64,000 bases of DNA from Puffinus mauretanicus (taxonomy: Eukaryota > Chordata > Aves > Procellariiformes > Procellariidae), in the NCBI GenBank assembly GCA_023333565.1, contig JAJKFH010000374.1, forward strand, positions 3,472,001 to 3,536,000, written 5' to 3'. Shown piece by piece: positions 59,530 to 64,000 of this stretch (its first letter is position 1; every line of letters begins with the position of its first letter). The translations under genes and the position numbers were made by a program. The notes under the pieces were generated by a model. That model was not told where the DNA came from, did no database searches, and saw only the letters and a program-made list of their open reading frames with translations.

Positions 59530-59910
59530 ACAGCCAGCGATGGGAGCATCGCTCAGAGATGCCGTGGGCGAGAGATGGGAGAGGAAGGATGGCCAGCCGC
59601 AGAGATCGTCCTCCGCCCCGCGGGTCCCCGCTGCCCGCCTGAGTGCGGTGGTAAGAAAAGCGAAGCTGGTGGTAAGAGCCGCTCGGACAGGCTGCAGGGA
59701 CCCACGCTTCCCCAGAGGAGATGCAGTGGGAGCTCGTTCTGTCTCGTACCAAAATTATTCCATGCTCTTCTTGGGCAGCGCCTAAGGGATCACCCCGAGC
59801 CCGCGTTTCCCGTTGGTCCCTGGGAGCAGGGGGTGCTCAGCGCGGGGCAGGATTAGCCCCTTGCCGGGCAGACAGAGCCCGAGCACAGGGAGGAAAACCC
59901 CGCGGCAGCT
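59530..59910. promoter_or_regulatory. CpG-rich stretch
   Basis: CpG-dense DNA (e.g. gtcctccgccccgcgggtcc, 59607-59626) is flanked by a palindromic homeodomain-type site. It could be a small CpG island or a regulatory element. Open frames on both strands here show no domain. Confidence 0.3.
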
Positions 59911-61025
59911 GAGGCCTCGCAGGAGGAGCTGGGACAATTGAGGCCAGCAGACAGCTTCTCTCAAAAGCTCTTTAGCATCAAAATACATTACTCGTTGACT
60001 TTGCTAGGTGCTCGTCTGGGACTTTATGGTTGGTCTAAGAAATGGCATTAATTATCCTCATCACTGGCAGACTGAATAGGGAGCATGACCTTCTCAATTT
60101 GGAGAGAGTTGCCATGGGTCTGTATGGACACACATCTATGGGATGGGAGGGGGTGTTTCATGCACTCCTGATCATCTTAACACCATGAAAGTTTTACGAT
60201 CACTTAAGAAGGAAGCGATATGTCTTTGTCTGCCCTGCTTCTGCTAATTATAGTCCTGTGGTCACTTTTTCTCCCCTTGGCAGTATACACATCCATAACC
60301 CATGTCCTGTTCAGCAGGGCACAGTGTTCCCGGCATGTGCTTCCTCCCCATTTCCAAGGGCGTGCTCTGCCCTCCAGCAGGACAGCGCGGTGTCTGCCTG
60401 CGCAACGGCTCCTGCAACAGCTCTAGCTCTTGGCAGAAGGGCTTCTCCTATTCTCATAAAGAGATGAGGGTTGATTTCAAATACAGGTGTTGCAAACATT
60501 ATTTGCCATTGGTCCTATGCAGACATGACTTTAGTTTATTGGGTGAGTGCATAAGATTTAATGTATGAGAAGTTTCCACAGGAAAACATTAAAACAAAAA
60601 ACCTGAAAAACTCAAAACCACTTTATTTTTGGGACTGCACAGACCCATGAGCCTGGGATGTAAACACTTTTCTTAGCCGGGGCTACTGAGCGAGGAAGGC
60701 ATGTGTAGGCAGCCGCAGGGCTCTGCAGCTCCGTAGTCACCCCTAGGAACAGTTATGCAGGCTTGTTAGAAGAGGACTGTGTTTCTGTTGCTGAAAGATT
60801 AATGTCTCAAGCTCTGTTCCACATAGGGTCGAAAGTACCTAACTGTGTGTCTGGCATATTTAGAAAATAGATTTGCTGAAGCCAGGTAGGGACTGGTGTG
60901 TGTGTTTTGCTGCACTGTAAAAACTTCAAAACTCTTCCTTTTCATTGTGAAAAATATCTGAGGGAGGGGGAATGGAGAGTTCCGTAAACACCTTCTCTTT
61001 AAACTTGCTACTAGTGATCAAAAAA

Positions 61026-62240
61026 AGCTATAGGAAATAGGATTGGAAGGGTCTTTGAGAGATCATCTAGTCCATCTCCTTGCCCCAGGCATGTTCAGCT
61101 GCACCTCCTTTGCCCTTGACAATATTTTGACTGAGGTCTGGGCAATCTATTCCAGTGCTTCCCTATTCTTAACAGATTAACCTGAATCTTCCATGCTGAA
61201 GTTGAACTTACTGCCTCTTATTCATCATGGGCATGGAAAACGGATTATTCTTTTCCTTGTAGCAGCTGTTCAGATATTTGAAAACTGTTTCAGTGTCCTC
61301 CCCCAGTCATCTCTTCTTTATCTAGACATCCTCTGTCTGTTCTCTATGCTCTTGTTGGCCATGGATTCTAAATATTTGACCATTCCTCTTCTTCTCTCCT
61401 GGGCTCTCTCCAATTGGATTCTGTCTCAGAGTGGAACACCGAAGACTGGACATAATCCTCCAGGGAGAAACCTACATCACAGGTCTGTCAGACTAACCTT
61501 AGTGTCCCAATATGATACTTGCTTGTCCTGTGGTGGTGAGATATGTTTTCTACTGCTTTTCAGCTTGTGATGTACAGTAGCTTCCAGACCCCTTTCTGCA
61601 GAATTGCCACCTAGCTGGCTGTTTCTTTTTGTGTATTTATGAAGTTGATTATTCCTGCTTAAGTCTAATTATATGAATATGTCCTGGTTGAATTTCATCT
61701 TGTGTTCTCAGATCATTTGTCCAATTTGCTGTGATTGTCTTGTATTCTATTTCTGTCCTCCAGCGTATTCAGTCCGTCCCAGCTTGATGTCATCTGCAGA
61801 TTTAATAAGTATACTCTTTATTCCATTATCCAAGTCATTAAAGGAAACATTGACTAGTGCTGGACCTTCCAGCGAACACCTGTAGGGGCCACTCAATACA
61901 TCTTTCATCTGGCAATGAAATAATGATAACTATCTTCAAGAAATGTTTTTCTAACCAAATGTTATTATCCCACAGTAGGTTCACCTAGACAATCTTTTCT
62001 TGAATATCGTGAGTCACATGTCAAAATGTCAAAAGCTTCACTAGAGTCGAGACATAGCACCCACTGCCTCCCAAGCCCTGTTACTCTGTTGGAAAAGGAA
62101 ACTAGATCACTGTGACTAGAGCTGCTCTTGCAAATCCATATTGGCTGTTGTGCTTATCTTTAAGAACAACTTCTACTTCAGGTTCAGGGCCTGTCATGTT
62201 GAAAGGATATGGCTCAGCACTTTAAACCAATAGCTCTCAG
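61026..62240 (-). repeat. Ancient CR1/L3-like LINE relic, 1.2 kb, with RT remnant
   Basis: The + strand shows the reverse complement of a CR1-superfamily LINE. The 3' end is at about 61026 (ggattggaagggtctttgag) and the ORF2 end at about 61290-61460. The reverse transcriptase block is at 61776-61856, where the minus strand reads FNDLDNGIKSILIKSADDIK then LG (compare [23 protein letters not shown] in the young copy). The order and ~760-bp spacing from the RT block to the 3' end fit CR1. More diverged similarity continues to about 62240. Many stops and indels elsewhere. It is much older than the copy at 54690. Confidence 0.75.
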
Positions 62241-64000
62241 CAGCTTCAGTATACTCATAAAATCCACTTCATGCTTGGAGGTAGTTACTTACTAATTATA
62301 TTATTTATACTGAAGGGAAGGCTGAGTCCCAGGAAGCCCTGGTGACCTGAGTGGTTGCACGCAAGGAAGGTTGAACCTAAGAACTGACCCAAGGAAACTT
62401 GTTCCTAGGTCCTGGTCCAAAAATGTAATTCAGATGCGTCAGGATGCATGTCCTAATGCACGTGGGCAGCACGATCCCGCAGCAGCATCAGCAGCTTTCT
62501 TCAGAGATGCGGCTACCAAATGGGGCTGGTTGTGGCAACCACACCTCATCAGGCTGAAGAGGCTCACAGCTCGGGTCTTCAGCTCCCCGGCCAACTGCAC
62601 TGGGCTACCTAACAGACACCATGTAGGGGCAGTGCTTAAAAGAAACAGAGTAAGCGTAGTCCCTAATGAAATAACTTACATCCTGATCCAGGAATGGGGA
62701 TCAGGTTGTGCTTCCCAGTTGCTCAGAGGTGTCCTGGGCTGAGAGTTTGGGCAGGCACCTTGCTGCAGGCATGACCTCCTTCCCTGTGCACGCCCTGCTG
62801 CTGGCTTTGGTGGCCTGTGGCCCTGTCCCCTCTGCCTTGCCCTAGGGGTAAGTGGGCACCATCTCTCTGCCTCTGGTGAGGTGTGGTACTTCAGACCACT
62901 GTCCCGGCTGAGCTGGTTGTGCTGCCGAGCACCTCGGCTACGTGCTAGCCCCAGCGCCAGCCTGCTTGGTTGGGTTCCTCGCCTTCTGCAAACACGGGCA
63001 TTTAAACACTGTACGTTCAGCAGACAATTGTCAGGGAATCTCACATTGCAATTGTCTACCTCTCTTGTTGCTGGGATAATTGGATGGTGAAAAGCAGAAA
63101 TGCTGATTCCCCCACCCCACCAATAAGTGCATTTAGGTATTTTTAGCAAGCAAATGTGCCAAAATGCAGAAGCTACTAAATATAGAAAGTCTCAGATTTT
63201 TTTCTTTTTTTTTTTTTTCTTTTCTTGAAATCTTATTGATGAGAGCTCTGCCTCATGTACTTAGGAAAGAAATGAAGCAATTCAACAGCAATACATAATT
63301 TTTTCCGGTTTGGGGAAAATTTTTTGTTCTGACCCATTAATTCCCAGCTATATTCCAACATCACACTGGGCAGTGTTAGCATGACTGAAAGGACTCTTTC
63401 ATTTTAAAGTTAAGGTTTTCAATTTCTCAGCTCTGCCAAGGAAAGACTCACCTGTCACTGCACCATGTTGTGAGTGGGTGAGAGCTGGATGGAAAATTCA
63501 GGAGAAAGGGAAGAAAAAAAAATCATAACAACCAACACGCAGAACTCTCTCTTTAGTCATCCTGGGGTTTGTCCCCTTCGTGCCTGTCCCTTGTCCATTT
63601 TTATATCTGAAGCCCTGATGCTGAAGTCAAGCCTCCATGTATATTTGTAGGATCAAGGGACTCAGACTGGAGCTTTTCAGGGCAACGATTCCCTAACTAG
63701 ATGCTTGAAAACCTCATAGCACACTTTTAGAAATAATTAGAAAAATAAGGGCTCATGCAAATTTGTGATAAAATGGTGTGACTCATCAAAATGTCACCAA
63801 ATTACATGCAAAAATGTTATCCTGTTGCTTCTTAAAGTGACTTTAAGCGCAGTAAATACCCTGTAAGTCATGGGTGCTACTGGAGCATGTAATAGTGCCA
63901 GCAGAATTGGGATGCATGTTTGCTGCTACAATAGATCAGGTAGCCTCAACGGCTCTAGTTTTCTTGTGGTTTATACTATTAGAAATTTAGAGTACTCGTG
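62241..64000. other. Intergenic DNA to window end
   Basis: No gene was recognised. It contains a T-rich tract at 63198-63226. A 157-codon minus-strand frame (62676-63149) and a 123-codon + frame (62371-62742) overlap one another and show no known domain. Confidence 0.5.
63198..63226. repeat. T-rich tract
   Basis: A poly(T) run interrupted by C. On the minus strand it is A-rich, but no retrocopy body could be recognised beside it. Confidence 0.85.

Larger units (their letters stand above)
56107..61025. other. Intergenic DNA between CR1 copies
   Basis: No exon, RNA gene or transposon was recognised apart from the listed T-tract and the CpG-rich stretch near 59.5-59.9 kb. A small local duplication, gaaacatcacctactctgat / gaaacatcacctattttcag, occurs at about 58174-58218. 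Open frames (e.g. + 56097-56612, + 59158-59856) have no recognisable similarity. Confidence 0.55.

Noticed and set aside
59158..59856. 232-codon + strand open frame
   Set aside because: It spans AT-rich and CpG-rich halves with abrupt composition change and no recognisable domain, although a short hydrophobic stretch (VVTGIIVSFFICIFAL) is present.
62676..63149. 157-codon minus-strand open frame
   Set aside because: Composition is low-complexity Arg/Pro/Gly and it overlaps other frames; no family recognised.
63198..63226. Poly(T) as the tail of an inverted processed pseudogene
   Set aside because: No gene-like body lies beside it on the minus strand, and processed pseudogenes are rare in birds because CR1 does not favour poly(A) templates.
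1..64000. CRISPR array, tRNA/rRNA genes or a prokaryotic-type system
   Set aside because: The window is vertebrate intron and intergenic DNA; no regularly spaced palindromic repeats and no tRNA or rRNA signatures were seen.

Overview
The window looks like nuclear DNA from a bird, probably a neoavian. The evidence is a CR1 LINE ending in the ATTCTATG-type 3' repeat, several older CR1 relics, and two solo long terminal repeats (LTRs) of types I associate with avian endogenous retroviruses. There is no operon-like packing: coding density is very low and the single gene is split by long GT-AG introns. Most open reading frames in the window are chance frames in introns, repeats or CpG-rich DNA.

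The one protein-coding gene is ADCK1 (aarF domain containing kinase 1, UbiB family, mitochondrial). Its last seven coding exons lie on the + strand: 10195-10353, 14167-14325, 17532-17648, 29475-29624, 29874-30071, 33793-33986 and 35194-35365. Together they encode 382 residues and a stop. The alanine-rich nucleotide loop, the VAVK lysine, the ELDFLNEGRN motif, the HCDPHPGN catalytic loop and the LLDHG metal-binding motif are all readable. The first ~150 residues, including the family's KxGQ motif, were not found in the 10.2 kb upstream and presumably lie left of the window. A poly(A) signal at 36153 closes a 3' UTR of about 0.8 kb.

Bases 1-35193 are introns. They hold an antisense solo LTR (18709-19294) with a CRE and a TATA box, old CR1 relics (about 5.4, 24.7, 27.4 and 31.6 kb), a degenerate 76-bp tandem repeat (34.1 kb) and several AT-rich, TAAT-containing blocks that look like candidate conserved noncoding elements.

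Bases ~36.2-64 kb have no recognisable protein gene. In amniotes the next gene after ADCK1 is typically NRXN3, so this may be the large intergenic space before it (inference). It contains a second antisense solo LTR (39482-40732) with a tandem-repeat interior and a 129-bp segment duplicated into its far end. It also contains four CpG-rich stretches, two of which carry an identical consensus 5' splice site on the minus strand, and a perfect 40-bp direct repeat 1.9 kb apart. A 1.4-kb 5'-truncated CR1 (54690-56106) and a 1.2-kb ancient CR1 relic (61026-62240) complete the list.

I found no RNA gene, CRISPR array or novel multi-gene system. The most interesting signals are the intra-LTR duplication, the possible minus-strand transcript from the CpG-rich regions, the 40-bp repeat and the CRE-bearing intronic LTR promoter.
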